The notes under the pieces were generated by a model, which searched no databases, had not been told where the DNA came from, and worked only from the letters and a program-made list of their open reading frames with translations. Shown in pieces: positions 1 through 12,500 of a stretch of 64,000 nucleotides of DNA. Both the position numbers and the translations under genes were made by a program. The first letter of the stretch is position 1. The number at the start of each line of letters is the position of its first letter. The stretch is from positions 45,595,598 through 45,659,597 of the forward strand of contig NC_030385.2 in NCBI RefSeq assembly GCF_001625215.2, in the 5' to 3' direction. The stretch comes from Daucus carota subsp. sativus. Its lineage: Eukaryota > Streptophyta > Magnoliopsida > Apiales > Apiaceae.

Positions 1-298
1 CCCAAAATGCAGACCCCTTTATTCAATCTATTAAACTGCATAAAATATTGCTTATTACTTCGAGACTTTTTCAGGGTACATCATAGTTCTAATAAAGATT
101 GAATGATGACCACAACCGTATTGAAATGAAAAGCAATGTCCACAAGTTTAATGTAATTTGAGATCAACATGCACAAGAAGATATGTACATAATAGTCATA
201 ATAAACTCATCAAGGAGATAACTGTTTTTTGAAGTGGCATAAGAAATTGACTACTAAAAGAAAAGAAAACATAAATTAATCAGCTTTCAGGTGTTTAC

Positions 299-2774
299 CG
301 GGTCCTGAGCGTTAACACTTCTATGAGATAGGAACATTGCAACATCATACCTGAGAAGCACCACATTAGTCTAGTAAATCCAGAGGAGTAAATAAATAAA
401 TAACTATTAATTAATCATTAATCAGAAGATAATTCAATTAGCTAGCACACTCTGGAAAACTAAAATAAAAATATTCTGAAATACTAACCATGCACCATCC
501 CTTGCAGATTTAGCTTCAAACTCCATTGAGTTACTGTCTGCTCCATTCCTACCTGTACCTTGAACTAGTAAGTACAAAATGAAAGTAACAAACTAGAGCC
601 TGTAATATAAAGTACAAAGTTCCATCTAGATGATAAAAAGCCAGCTTTGACAGGTTCATTACGACTCCTGAGGTTCACAACAGATCACGTTAAACATAAG
701 GAACTGACTGACAAGTGATAATACTAGTGTTTGGGACTATAGCTTATGTATGGTACCAATTTTGCTGCTAAAAGTAAAACTAATGTCACTTTAGTCGTGC
801 AACTTATTATATAGATATGAAGAGAAAAATCATATTATGAAGATTCGGATATACATCAGATAGTGCAAACACACTTGTCATACTGGTACTGCAAAAGAAT
901 AAACCACAATAAAAGCATGACAAACAACAAGTCTAGTAACCCTATCTCAAACTTTCCGCAAAATTTCCCTTTGGCGTCTTTAAAATAAATAAATAAATTA
1001 AAACACTTGACAGATTATCTATATCCCAAATAGCAAGGATTTGTGATAGAAAGCTGCAAAGGTGTAAGCTCGTCAAAGAATACAGAAATATGTGAATTGA
1101 ATTGGAACTAACAACATAAGACACTTTAAACTTACTTTCAGGAGAAGTTTGAGGGCCTTCAGTCACATCTATTGCTGTATCTGTGAATGCTAAAACTTTA
1201 AAAGTAAATATAATATGGACGCCTAATGCAACCAAAACAGAATTGCTAAGCCCGAATAATGTCACCTTGAGGGGATGGTTTTGACTGAGGAGCTTGGGGC
1301 ATATTTGTCACAGTACTTGAGTCATCTTGAGTTAATGGCCTCGAAGCTTTTGCTCTAACTGCATACCGCCTATTTTGGAACCAATGCCACACCTATGCAG
1401 ACATATTCACAGCATTTTAGGCACAGATTCTTCATTGCAAGATAAAAACCCTATTTATATATACGTATAAAGTGTCTTTACTTGTTTCATTTGAACCACA
1501 AACTTTCCGGACCTTTCGGCTGTAAGGCTACAAACAGGACAACCAAAATAGAAAGTGAGATGGTCTACCAAGAAATCAACAAAATAATACTCACTTAATA
1601 ATAATAATAATAATAATGTGATTAAAATCAAGTATCAACTAGTCACCTAAATTTCTCAGCAAGGGCATCAAGAATTTCTCGTGAAGGCATAGCATAATCA
1701 TGTGCTTCCAGGAGTGCCTCCATCTCCGCAACCTTTAATGCTCAAATAAAACAACCGATTAAGCTTGTCCGTACATCTCAGTTTAAATTATAGTTGTTGC
1801 ATAAGCATAAAAAAAAAGGAATTAAATAAGGTTCAATAAAAATATATCAGACACCTTGACGAGTCAACCAGTTGCATCGACTCAACAATTAAAACTAATC
1901 CACTCATATTTTTTTAAAATTATTGGTAAGTCCAAAAATATCAGCTATCTATGCTCTATAGCACTGTTGAGCTTTTGCTGCAAAGTCGAGAGTTCGAGTC
2001 TAGTCAAACCAACTGTGTGCGTGAGTATTCAAATTTCTCGTAATTAGACCTAATCCTCTCACTTTCCACTCCCCAGAAGTAGAAAAAACTCACCTATTGC
2101 ATAGCATTGTTGATGAGTCCAGTAAGTATTTAAATTTCTTGTAATTCAAATTATATTTTAAACAAGAAAACCATCTATGTCAATAATCATACTTGTTCAC
2201 TTCTTATGTATACTAGCCTTTAACCCGTGCGAAGCACGGGCGATTATATAATTCATAATTTATTATTTATAATTTTAATTTTAATTTTTTTTAGTATTTT
2301 ATTATTAATGAATTGGAAAATCTATTTATAAGTACTCAGTAGTTAAATCTTTTTTCAACTAATTATAAATTATATTTAAGAGGATAATGATAAAGTTTTT
2401 GTCTTGTAATACATGGGGAGTGTTTTTAGTATTTAAAATTGTTTAATAAAAGAAGAGTAATAGACCTCCGTATGTTGTAGAATTCTAGTTGTATAAAAAG
2501 AGTACTAAACCAAAAAGAACATGACCAAACCAAAAATTTGTACGACTACAAATTATACCCATGTTGGCTTATTATAGTATAGTATAGATAGACAGAGAGC
2601 ACAAAATTATAAACAAAAATTTGAATTACCGTTAATTAACGAAATAAGTTATAGTAAGCGGCGGCGCTGTAACGACTGTAAGAAGTTAAAAAGATGTAAG
2701 AGAAAAAACAAGAAGCGAACCTCGAGAGAGTTGAAGCGAAAGGAGGGGAGTCCGTTACTAGGTGGTCGGCCCAT
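299..2774 (-). CDS. SHH2: SHH2-like SAWADEE homeodomain protein, partial
   Basis: Seven exons on the minus strand: 2774-2721, 1732-1647, 1527-1482, 1392-1266, 1189-1136, 552-489 and 350-299. All junctions are GT-AG and in phase, giving 161 residues before the left edge of the window. The start (MGRPPSNGLPSF) matches what I know of plant SHH2. Exons 2-4 encode a divergent homeodomain ending in the helix-3 core VWHWFQNRRYAVRAK (about residues 62-76). Exons 6-7 begin the SAWADEE chromatin-reading domain ([21 protein letters not shown]). The rest of that domain must lie left of base 1; I see no further exon in 1-298. The related SHH1 reads histone H3 tails and recruits RNA polymerase IV for RNA-directed DNA methylation; the SHH2 role is less settled. 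Intron 1 (1733-2720) carries a Helitron and a tRNA-like repeat. Confidence 0.88.
1945..2060 (+). repeat. tRNA-like (SINE-type) remnant in SHH2 intron 1
   Basis: A stretch resembling the two internal promoter boxes of a tRNA: a box-A-like TAGCACTGTTGAGC at 1959-1972 and a box-B-like GAGTTCGAGTC at 1990-2000. No cloverleaf can be closed. It is probably a decayed tRNA-derived SINE head rather than a tRNA gene. Confidence 0.3.
2213..2588 (-). mobile_element. Non-autonomous Helitron, copy A (376 bp)
   Basis: Read on the minus strand, it starts with TC after an A (2588) and ends in CTAG before a T (2213). A GC-rich hairpin (CCCGTGC, loop, GCACGGG) lies just inside the CTAG end. These are the standard Helitron termini, without inverted repeats or target duplication. 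The first ~80 bases match the start of the element at 43456-43837 closely, as does the hairpin end. It has no coding capacity, so a Rep/helicase partner elsewhere would be needed. It sits in intron 1 of the SHH2-like gene. Confidence 0.8.
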
Positions 2775-3330
2775 CGGCGCCGCCGCTCGAGCAGAGATAT
2801 GTTCGGGTCTTCGGGTCGGAACTCACAGTTGCTTTGCGAAGTAATGTAATTTTTCCTATTTTTCTAGGACATATATTATGATTAAATATCTTTTTATATT
2901 TCATGTTTGTTTTTATGTTGAATCACAACTAATTGGTTTATCTAAAATCAGATATATCTTGATAAATTAAAGATTTTTAACTTGATTCTGGTTTTTAGTA
3001 GACTCCACTCCAGTTAGTAAAGTGTCCATGTTATATATTTCATTATTTTAAAATTATATTTATATTAAAATCATAAACTTCTTTGATGTATATTTTAAAT
3101 GATAAATAAACATACTTAGATTAAAATATTTTTATTGAGTTTATTAAATAATATTTTTGTTCAACATGTTCAATTAGTTTCTAATAATTAACTACATCAA
3201 AATCTTATAAATAAATAAATGTCTCATATCAAATTTAAATTTGTTATACTGTGATTTAAAAAGGCCATAAATAGGCCCAGATATTGGCTAATTAACCAAA
3301 ACTTTAAAAAAAATTGGGGTTTTAAATTTG
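2775..3330. other. SHH2 upstream region, no gene
   Basis: AT-rich DNA upstream of the SHH2-like start codon. The first ~60 bases are GC-rich and probably hold the leader and core promoter. I see no open frame of note and no element ends before the MITE at 3334. Confidence 0.5.
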
Positions 3331-3333
3331 TTA

Positions 3334-3725
3334 GAGCAAGTTCAATAGATCTTGCTCCTAAACTCACATTTAGGTAATGTACTTAAAAAAATGCCTCCAA
3401 CACTGGTTACTTAAATTACTAGCACAACCTTAAATCTCCTATCCTAGCCATTACTTATTTATAAGTAACCCCTAGCCATTACCTATTTAATATTTATAAA
3501 TAAAATAATCATCTCTCTCCTTCTTTCAATGTCTTTTCCCTACCTTTCCTCTTCTCTCTCTCAAATTTATTATTAAAATAATCTTAGGAGAACAAATATA
3601 GAGATTGCTATTGGAGTTGACACTAAAAATAAATTACTTAAATCACTAAAACTCACTCGAATTCATTATTTTTTTATTTTATATTATTAATAAGTAATGG
3701 GATAGGTAACTAATTGGACTTGCTC
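3334..3725. mobile_element. Tourist-like (PIF/Harbinger) MITE, 392 bp
   Basis: Terminal inverted repeats start GAGCAAGTTCAAT on the left and GAGCAAGTCCAAT on the right (reverse complement). It is flanked by TTA on both sides (3331-3333 and 3726-3728), the 3-bp duplication typical of PIF/Harbinger. It is non-coding. Confidence 0.8.
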
Positions 3726-3890
3726 TTATGGTTATACGAGTTGTAAGGTCTATAAAACAAACTTCAGAATCCTCTATAGCAGAAACAAGCAGAAGACTGA
3801 AAGTTAGTACAAAAAGAACAATAGAAATCCTATAGCAGAAGAGCTCGAGTCACTGTATCCAAGTCCTTTCTCATTGTTTTTTTAATACTG

Positions 3891-4006
3891 AATTTTTGAA
3901 TTGTTGTTACACGTAATTTCCCATGTCCGCTGGGAGGGGTGGATACATAATTTTTGAATTGTTGTTACATGTAATTTCCCATGTCCGCTGGGAAGGGTGG
4001 ATACAT
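3891..4006. repeat. Two-copy tandem duplication, 58-bp unit
   Basis: Units 3891-3948 and 3949-4006 are nearly identical; I count about two base differences. Each contains ATGTCCGCTGGGA. The array lies just beyond the stop codon of the REXO4-like gene and could be part of its 3' UTR. Confidence 0.85.
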
Positions 4007-4079
4007 AAAGGACCTAAAACTTGCAATAGTATGAGTTCTGACTTGCATTCTTGACGTTATGCTAAAATGCCATTATTGT

Positions 4080-6968
4080 TCACACTTGATAATCTCCCTG
4101 CGCAACTGATCCTTTTCTATGTTTTCTCTTTTTCATCTTCTGAGTAAACCGTATACGATCCTTGATACTCCTCTCCCATTGTTTTTTATTTTTCTGATAC
4201 AGGAGCATTGCAGCGCGAGCATCTTCAATCTGAAATAGACAGAATCAAATAAAAATCAGATGCCTTGGTAATGAAGATTAAAGCAAAAGACAACATAAAT
4301 TGTAACATCCTAAAAATGCAGGAACTAACTGGGCAGTGCTCTCCATTCTGGATCACGACATTAAGAAACTCTGATGCTAGATGCCTAAGTGCTTTACTGC
4401 GTCCTTCCCTGATATTATATACATGTTAACAGCAAGTCAAGTCAATTGCTAGAACACTTAACATTCAAGCACTGATTTTTAGTTAATTTAGCAAGTAAAA
4501 CTCATACTTCAGAAAGGGTTGATACTCTGCTGTATCGCGTATATCCATCTTTGGATGGCTTAACAACAGTGCCTGTATGAAAATATACAAGTCAATTACT
4601 CACCCACGTAGTTATATTATCTTGGAAGATGACAATAATAATAAAGAAAAAACTCTACAAAACTAGGGATCCAACCTTAAGATCATTACGCAAGGCATGA
4701 CCAACCAGAATCCTTCCTTTCAACAACTCCGCCACCTTATTCTGGACCACACGGAAATCTTTTGCTGTGAATACATTACGATAAGTGAGCATGCATCAAC
4801 AGTAGTTGCATAATTATTGTGGATATAACCAAATATCCTTCTTTGGTTTGTTATGAGTGACCCGACTTATACAATATCTGAAGATTCTACGTAAATAAGT
4901 AATTCACTCTTCCATCACAAGAAACAAAAAACTTAAGTTACGTTTTAACTTGTCCCAAGATATCCTGCTTAGGATTAAAATTTCACATTGGTTTCCTCAC
5001 ACACTATTATTTAATAAGAAAAGAGTATGACTAACATAAACCCTATCATTATTCCATACCACTTAATAGAGTTAGATCCCTAGACTATAATTTCAAAAGC
5101 TTATTAATGATATATAAAGGAAGGCAGTAAGAAACTCGGACCACCAGCTAAAGACATATTGGACAAGTAAAAACATGCTAGCTGCAACATAGAGTGTCCT
5201 TCAAGAATTCTCTTTACAAATTTCATTTTGGTAAAACGAAACCCTTGCTCCTACTTTATTATGGTAGATAGACAGGAATTATAAAGCTGTATAAATAATT
5301 TCAAACACAAATTAAGGGGAAGACAGTAAAAACAATATTTCACCAAAAACACAATAAAAAACACTGAATTTCAAGTCCTCAATCAACCATAAATAGGACG
5401 TCTGAACCAACCTTTTTTTAAGTCACTGGGTCGAATTCCACTGATTTGGGTACGAAAATCAACAACATAATCCACCGGACGAACAAACTCGTCATATATA
5501 ACATTTCCCCACTTGTTAACCTGTTATAAATTCCATTAGATGAGTAACTGGGGGGCTACTTAATTAAGGGTATCGGCAAGAGCTAAACCTTACACAAGCT
5601 TCTAATAATCATAAATTTGCAACAACAAAAAAAGTTGGATATTTGCAAGTTCTATGAAGAAGCATTCCAGTTAAAAACACAACCATTCTTTAACAATACA
5701 CCCCTCAGAATTTCAGTTCTATTTTACAAGTAATAGACTAATATGCAAGGACAGATAAGGCATACCACATCAGTACCCACTCTTTGTCTTGAAACAAAAA
5801 GGGTTTCAACTATTATTAAACAAGCTAAAAGATGAAAGATAGATACTGCAAGGAGGGATTAAAGCTGTACCAGTGTGGCTCTTCCAAGTGCACTTTTATT
5901 CCCAAGAGGGCTGACACCGACCATTTCGCAATCCATGGCTATTGTGTCTGTGACACTGGCAATAATTTTACAAGTTAGGAATGAAGAACATAACTATCAC
6001 CAAAATTACTAAGTATAACATACAAATTACGAACCTAGAGACAATTAGGACAAGTATGTTAATAGTGCAATCCTATCTAATCCCTGAAATTCTGAGATTG
6101 AAGGCCCGCCCTCATTTTCTTAAATTCATTTGGCACTGATTTGTTATGTCCAATTCCGATTTGTAACTTTGTAAAAACTAAAAACATAGAAATCAATTAT
6201 GTAAAAGTATGTGCACAATGCAGTCCTCTTTCTTATGTAAAAATTATGAGCTTCAGAAGTCGTGCTGTTCTTTATACCACCCGGTAACAATTTCAAAACT
6301 CAAATTTTAGTTTCTAAATACGTACGTAGATACTTCAATTCTTATTAGGCATTGTCTCACACACACAGATCGATGTTAAGAAATGAGCTAAAACAAATGA
6401 GAATGAACCTGAAATCGGACGAAGCAGGGGTGAGGGGACTTCTATTATTAATAGCCTCTGGTTCATTGGACTCCTCAACCGGCCTCTCTCTCCGCTTTCC
6501 TACAATATTATTTCTCTCTCTCCAATTAAACATATACAATTCCACAACTACAACAGACTCACAGTAATCAAAAAACGAAAACAATTACCTAAAACAGAGT
6601 TACCATTGGGGGCAAATGATTTCTCACGAGGCTTCGCAGAAGCGCCTTTGGCAATAAGTTTCTGCACAGCAACACAATCTCAGTAAATTAACATTTTCAG
6701 AATCCAACAAACTAATAATCTCTGATAAATTAATAGAGAGAGAAGGAGAGGGAGAAAGGTGAGAGAGAGGGAGAGGGAGAGAGGTGAGAGAGGGAGAGAG
6801 GTGAGAGGGAGAGAGGTGAGAGAGAGAGAGATGCACTCGTTGGAGAAGAGCCCAGTTAGGGTTTAGCTGCTGTTGCGGCGGCTGGTCTTGCTGAGCTTTA
6901 GTAAGATCGTCGTCGTGATCAATATTACTATTGCGGCTTTTTTTCTCATTGTTTTTATTTCTTTTCAT
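4080..6968 (-). CDS. REXO4-like DEDDh RNA exonuclease
   Basis: Eight exons on the minus strand: 6968-6837, 6661-6589, 5947-5871, 5520-5412, 4764-4676, 4572-4508, 4408-4330 and 4229-4080. They give 257 residues and all phases close. The ATG opens a lysine/asparagine-rich basic tail (MKRNKNNEKK), which suits nuclear or nucleolar targeting. The exonuclease fold follows. Exo I is AMDCEMVG (Asp and Glu near residues 74 and 76), Exo II is VGHALRNDLKAL, and Exo III is GEHCPIEDARAAM with the His-x4-Asp spacing of the DEDDh class. A basic C-terminal tail (KMKKRKHRKG) ends the protein. Relatives (yeast Rex4, human REXO4/ISG20 group) trim structured RNA and act in ribosome biogenesis. The exact plant substrate is inferred. 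Intron 1 carries a long GA/CT tract. The Exo II region is complete, so I see no sign of decay. Confidence 0.88.
6738..6831. repeat. GA/CT-rich tract in REXO4 intron 1
   Basis: About 90 bases of almost pure purine on the plus strand (AGAGAGGGAGAGAGGTGAG units), directly after the exon 1 donor, so the transcript reads CU-rich here. Such tracts near plant starts can bind GAGA-box (BPC) proteins, but here this is only a possibility. Confidence 0.8.
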
Positions 6969-7154
6969 CTAATTCTCTTTCTCGCCGCCGCTGCTGCGAC
7001 TCAATTCTGTTTTTACGGCGAACGGTGCTTCTGATTGAAGCCTGAATCAGCACGACGACGTTTTTTGTTTTGTCTTAAAGGGCTTGGTTAGGTCAGAACT
7101 CAGAAGGCCCAAGACAGCAAGAGAAATTTCCTTTATAATTTTAAAAACTTCAAA

Positions 7155-8585
7155 TCATCAATATACTTCAATATACTTATATAAATAAAGGAGATGCGAG
7201 GGGCGTGTATGTGGCGCCTCTCACATCGCTCCGTTCTATTTTTCTAATTTTCTGGAATTTTTTGATGGAAAATATCAAAAATTATAACTACCTTTTTTAG
7301 TTTCGGGTATATTAGAAGCAAATTTCAGAATCTGATTTTGTTTCAGATTATTTATGGAATATAATAGTTTGAAAGTTTTAATCTGCTTTTGTTTCATATT
7401 ATTTAATTATGGGAAAGAAGTTTTAATCTGATTTTGTTTCATATTATTTAATTATGGGAAAGAGTAGCACACAAGTCTCCCTGCACCTATAAATACCCCT
7501 ATAGATTGTAGGGTTTTGGATCATCTAAACACAACCTCCTCTACCACAACTCTACCTCTCTCGGGTGATAGTTCTCTTGCTTGATTTCTAACTCAGTGGT
7601 GTTGTTCTTCTGCGACGATAAGTGAAGACTGTTTATATAGTATTAAAAAAATAAAGGTTGTTGCAAGCAAAGGTAGTTATAGATCGCTATGTGGGAGTCG
7701 ACAAATTCAAACACGAGAAAAGAATATAGTCTTGACATGATATTGATGGATGATACCAATAAATTAACTATTAGTTATGTATGTTTGTTGGTTATTATTT
7801 TATAATATTTGTTTTGTTCATCGGACATATTTGTTATTGTTAATTTTTATATAATTTACTTTGTATACAGGAAAATATGGTGGAGAAGCGAGGGGCATGT
7901 AGGTGGCACCTCTCACATCGCTCAGTTTTATTTTTCTAATTTTCTGAAATTTTTGGATGAAAAATATCAAAAATCAGAACTACCTTTCTTAGTTTCGGGT
8001 AGATTAGAAGCAAGTTTCAGAATGTGATTTTGTTTCAGATTATTAATGGAATATAATAGCTTGAAAGTTTTAATCTGATTTTGTTTCAAATTATTTAATT
8101 ATGGGAAAGAGTAGCACACAAGTCTCTCTGCACATATAATACCCTTACAGATCGTAAGGTTTTGGATCATCTAAACACAACCTCCTCTCTCTCAATACTA
8201 CAACCTCACGGATTTAAGTTAGATGTTTTTTAGCACAATCAATCCAAAAAAATTGGTGGAAGGTGACAATGTAAGAACATGATTACTTAAAAAAACACAC
8301 AAATAAAATTAAGATTCTCCGTGCTTTAAATTGTTAATTACGTGTATAAATTTATTTTCATTTTTTCATCATGAATTATAGTCCAATTTCGCGATTTTAT
8401 ATATTACTATTGGTATTACATCAAGATTTTTATAATATAAAATTTATTTTATCCTACAAATATTAATTTTGAAACGTTAATATATAATTATAGATAGCCA
8501 CAAAATTATTTTATTCAACAAATATTAATATTGAATCATTAATATAATTTTTACAGGCTGCCGCAACGCCCGGCTTCTCAACTAG
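7155..8585 (+). mobile_element. Helitron-like element C, about 1.4 kb
   Basis: The 3' end shows a short GC-rich hairpin (GCCG-loop-CGGC at about 8560-8574), then CTAG at 8582-8585 followed by T, the Helitron pattern. The 5' end is less certain. The best A|TC junction is near 7154/7155 (7158 is an alternative), a few dozen bases before GGAGATGCGAGGGGCGTG. There is no open frame for Rep or helicase. Internally a ~340-bp segment occurs twice (7191-7545 and 7882-8210). The element lies between REXO4 and RABA. Confidence 0.55.
7191..8210 (+). repeat. Direct repeat pair inside Helitron C
   Basis: Copy 1 is about 7191-7545 and copy 2 about 7882-8210. Both start GAGAxGCGAGGGGC, share the block CTCTCACATCGCTC, and end in a TATA-like motif (CTATAAATA at about 7487; CATATAATA at about 8133) followed by a C/A-rich stretch. 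The layout resembles a core promoter and leader. Confidence 0.8.
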
Positions 8586-9376
8586 TATCATTAAAAGACT
8601 GGTTCTCGAAATTTACCATGAAAGTGTGTTTAGAAATAATTTAATAAAATTATAAAATTTGTGTTGAAATATGATTTAGTAAGAAACTATTTCAAGTTAA
8701 ATGAAATTCTTTTTATATTCAATTTATAGATATAATTTTATCATATGTTGGGGAAGTTTGTCATATTTATAATAGTGTACCAAAGTGTGTAATTTCCTTA
8801 CAATTTAAACTTATATGTCTTAGAAATGAGTAATGGTTTTAATACTTTTCCGGACGAGTCCCAAAATAACACCACCACTTCGGCTATCCAATGGCGCTAG
8901 CAAATTACATTTGCTTTTGTTAAACTCTGAATTGTTCAATTGTTCAACGTGCAGTTGTGAGCTTAAAAGGCTTCCTGCACTACAAAACAACTTTCCAGTT
9001 TGTGCCATAGCTAGCTCAGTACTAACTCTCCAGTTTGTGAGATGGCACTAAACTAATCTGGTATTAAATATTTAAATTCAAGAAAAGAACTGAAAAGGTT
9101 CTATAGAAATCAAAGTACAATATCAAGCCATATCTTTAGAGAAATGAAACAATACAGATGAAAAAACTCTTGAAAAGGATAGCAGAGATCAAGAACTGGC
9201 CTTGAATAAACAATTGCTAATACCAGTGCTTTCTCAAACTCCGCATCAACAACTATCTCGAGATAATCTCATATCATCACAAAAAATATGAAATGGCAAT
9301 AGGAAATAGTCGAGACGTATAGGAAATTAAGGATCTCTGAGAGTCGAAAGCATATGCAACTCAACTGTTAGTATAA
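8586..9376. other. Spacer downstream of RABA gene
   Basis: The part nearest 9376 is probably the 3' UTR of the RABA gene. The remainder is AT-rich with no gene or clear element. Confidence 0.5.
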
Positions 9377-10927
<1,551 letters not shown>

Positions 10928-12184
10928 TAGGAATGGGCATTTACCCGCCCCGTTATCCCTGCCCAGTTCAGGTCGGGGATTCGAAGAATTTTTCGGGATC
11001 GGGGCGAGGAATGGGGAGAGTTTTATAAAAAATTCAGAGATCCGAGCGGGGTCGGGGATTCGTGTCTCCCCGACCCCGATTGTATATATATATATGAAAA
11101 TAATAATATATTTATATATATTACACTAAATAAGTTATTAAAAATAAATATCTCTTATAAAACTATTAAATTAAAATAATATTTTTTATTTTTATTGATC
11201 GATTATTATTATATTGTAATATTAATATATTTATAATTTTTAGATTGTCGTTTATTTATGATATAAATCAATTTTAATATAAAAAAATATGAGATAATAT
11301 CATTTTTATTAGTATATTTTAAGTTGGAATTTTGTTTTTTTATTAAAAAGTATATATTAACAATAAACTTCTTAGTAACCTAAACCTAAAATTCTCTCCA
11401 GAGCCGCCTCCCTTGCTTCTTTCTCCACTATTATCTCCGGGGCTACCATCGGTTTTCTCCGGTGGAAAGCCCCAATCTCTTGTTTTCTTTTCATTTTTCA
11501 ATAAAAATCTTTAGATCAAAACCATCGGAGTATCCGGATTTTTGTCTTCTCCGATCAAATGGATGGCTTTACGGTTTAGAGGGGTCCGGTTTCTCTTGTT
11601 TTTGTGGTTTGTATTCTGGATCTAAAGTTTGTTTTTATTTTGTAATTTTAATTTAATTTGCAATTTCATTTTCGTTGTAGTCTCTCCTTAGTGAGAGTTT
11701 TGGTATTTCTCTCCTTTGTGAGAGTTTTGGTATTTCTCTCCTTTGTTTGTGAGAGTATGGTGTTTGATTTGGTGATAAGAGTTTTTATCGGATCGCAATT
11801 ATGGTCGATAGCTCAAACCGGATTAGTTCCAACTGGATATGGTGAAGCGGGTACATGTAAATATATCATCTTCAACAAATGGCGTGATTGTATCTCCAAC
11901 AAGAATGGGTTAATCAGCTATTGTTTCTGTTTTATGGTTTGTTCGACGCGACATTTTTGTAGATGCCGTATGGCTTTTCATTATTGAATTGATACTTACT
12001 CAAAAAAAAAAAAAGTATATTATATATTATAATTTTTTATTAAGAAATAAATTGTCCGAAACCTTCCAGGGATCCCCGTTCCATGTTCGGGCCGGAGATT
12101 GGGGAGATAAGAATCCTCATTCGGGGCGGGAGCGAGGGCGGGGATAGCGCTCCCCGACCCCGAAGTGCCCCGCGCTCATCCCTA
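10928..12184. mobile_element. hAT-type element 1 with nested retroposon
   Basis: The ends are TAGGAATGGGCA on the left and TAGGGATGAGCG on the right (reverse complement), flanked by a perfect 8-bp duplication CATGGTGT (10920-10927 and 12185-12192), the hAT signature. About 130 bases inside each end are G/C-rich repeats of GGGGATCGGGG type; the core is AT-rich. A 650-bp poly-A retroposon has inserted at about 11360. There is no transposase. It is a sister of the element at 12501-13192. Confidence 0.88.
11360..12014 (+). mobile_element. Poly-A retroposon, copy 1 (nested)
   Basis: The body ends in a 13-base A run (12002-12014). AAAAAGTATAT-type sequence flanks both sides, and the sister hAT element at 12501-13192 has the uninterrupted site. 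That fixes the insert by comparison. The 5' part is rich in CTCCGG motifs, as in plant LINE leaders. The 3' part ends CATTATTGAATTGATACTTACTC before the A run. No open frame for reverse transcriptase is present. It is related over most of its length to 60464-61080. It may be a non-autonomous LINE derivative; the family name is unknown to me. Confidence 0.75.
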
Positions 12185-12218
12185 CATGGTGTGTAAGACT
12201 AAGGTCACTGTGGAAATA

Positions 12219-12310
12219 CTCCCTCCGTTTCAAATATTAGAGGTTGAACCAGACAAATATTTTAAAACAATTTTTTTAAAAAATATACATGTATTTTGAA
12301 ATGAAGGGAG
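12219..12310. mobile_element. Short Stowaway-like MITE (92 bp)
   Basis: The left end CTCCCTCCGTTTCAAA pairs with the right end TTTTGAAATGAAGGGAG. It is flanked by TA on both sides, as for Tc1/mariner Stowaway elements. Confidence 0.8.
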
Positions 12311-12318
12311 TATAATAG

Positions 12319-12320
<2 letters not shown>

Positions 12321-12370
<50 letters not shown>
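12321..12370. repeat. (AT)25 microsatellite
   Basis: A pure AT dinucleotide run immediately next to the short Stowaway MITE. Confidence 0.95.
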
Positions 12371-12372
<2 letters not shown>

Positions 12373-12500
12373 TATTCTTTATTAGAAAACTTATTTGATA
12401 TATATCATAGTAGAGGACTAAAAAAAATCAAAAAAGAATATACTAATCCCAATCTCCATGATTAACTTTTTCACAAAATCTTCCGGTTCACAATTTTGTA

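Noticed and set aside
942..1265. 107-codon minus-strand frame as a gene
   Set aside because: Only the FTDTAIDVTEGPQTSPE part is real, as SHH2 exon 5; the rest is intron.
2225..2243. GC-rich hairpin as a terminator
   Set aside because: This is a plant nuclear sequence and the hairpin is the Helitron 3' terminal structure, repeated at 43810-43826.
11462..11987. Open frames of 64 and 109 codons
   Set aside because: They fall inside the non-coding retroposon and are not conserved in its second copy.
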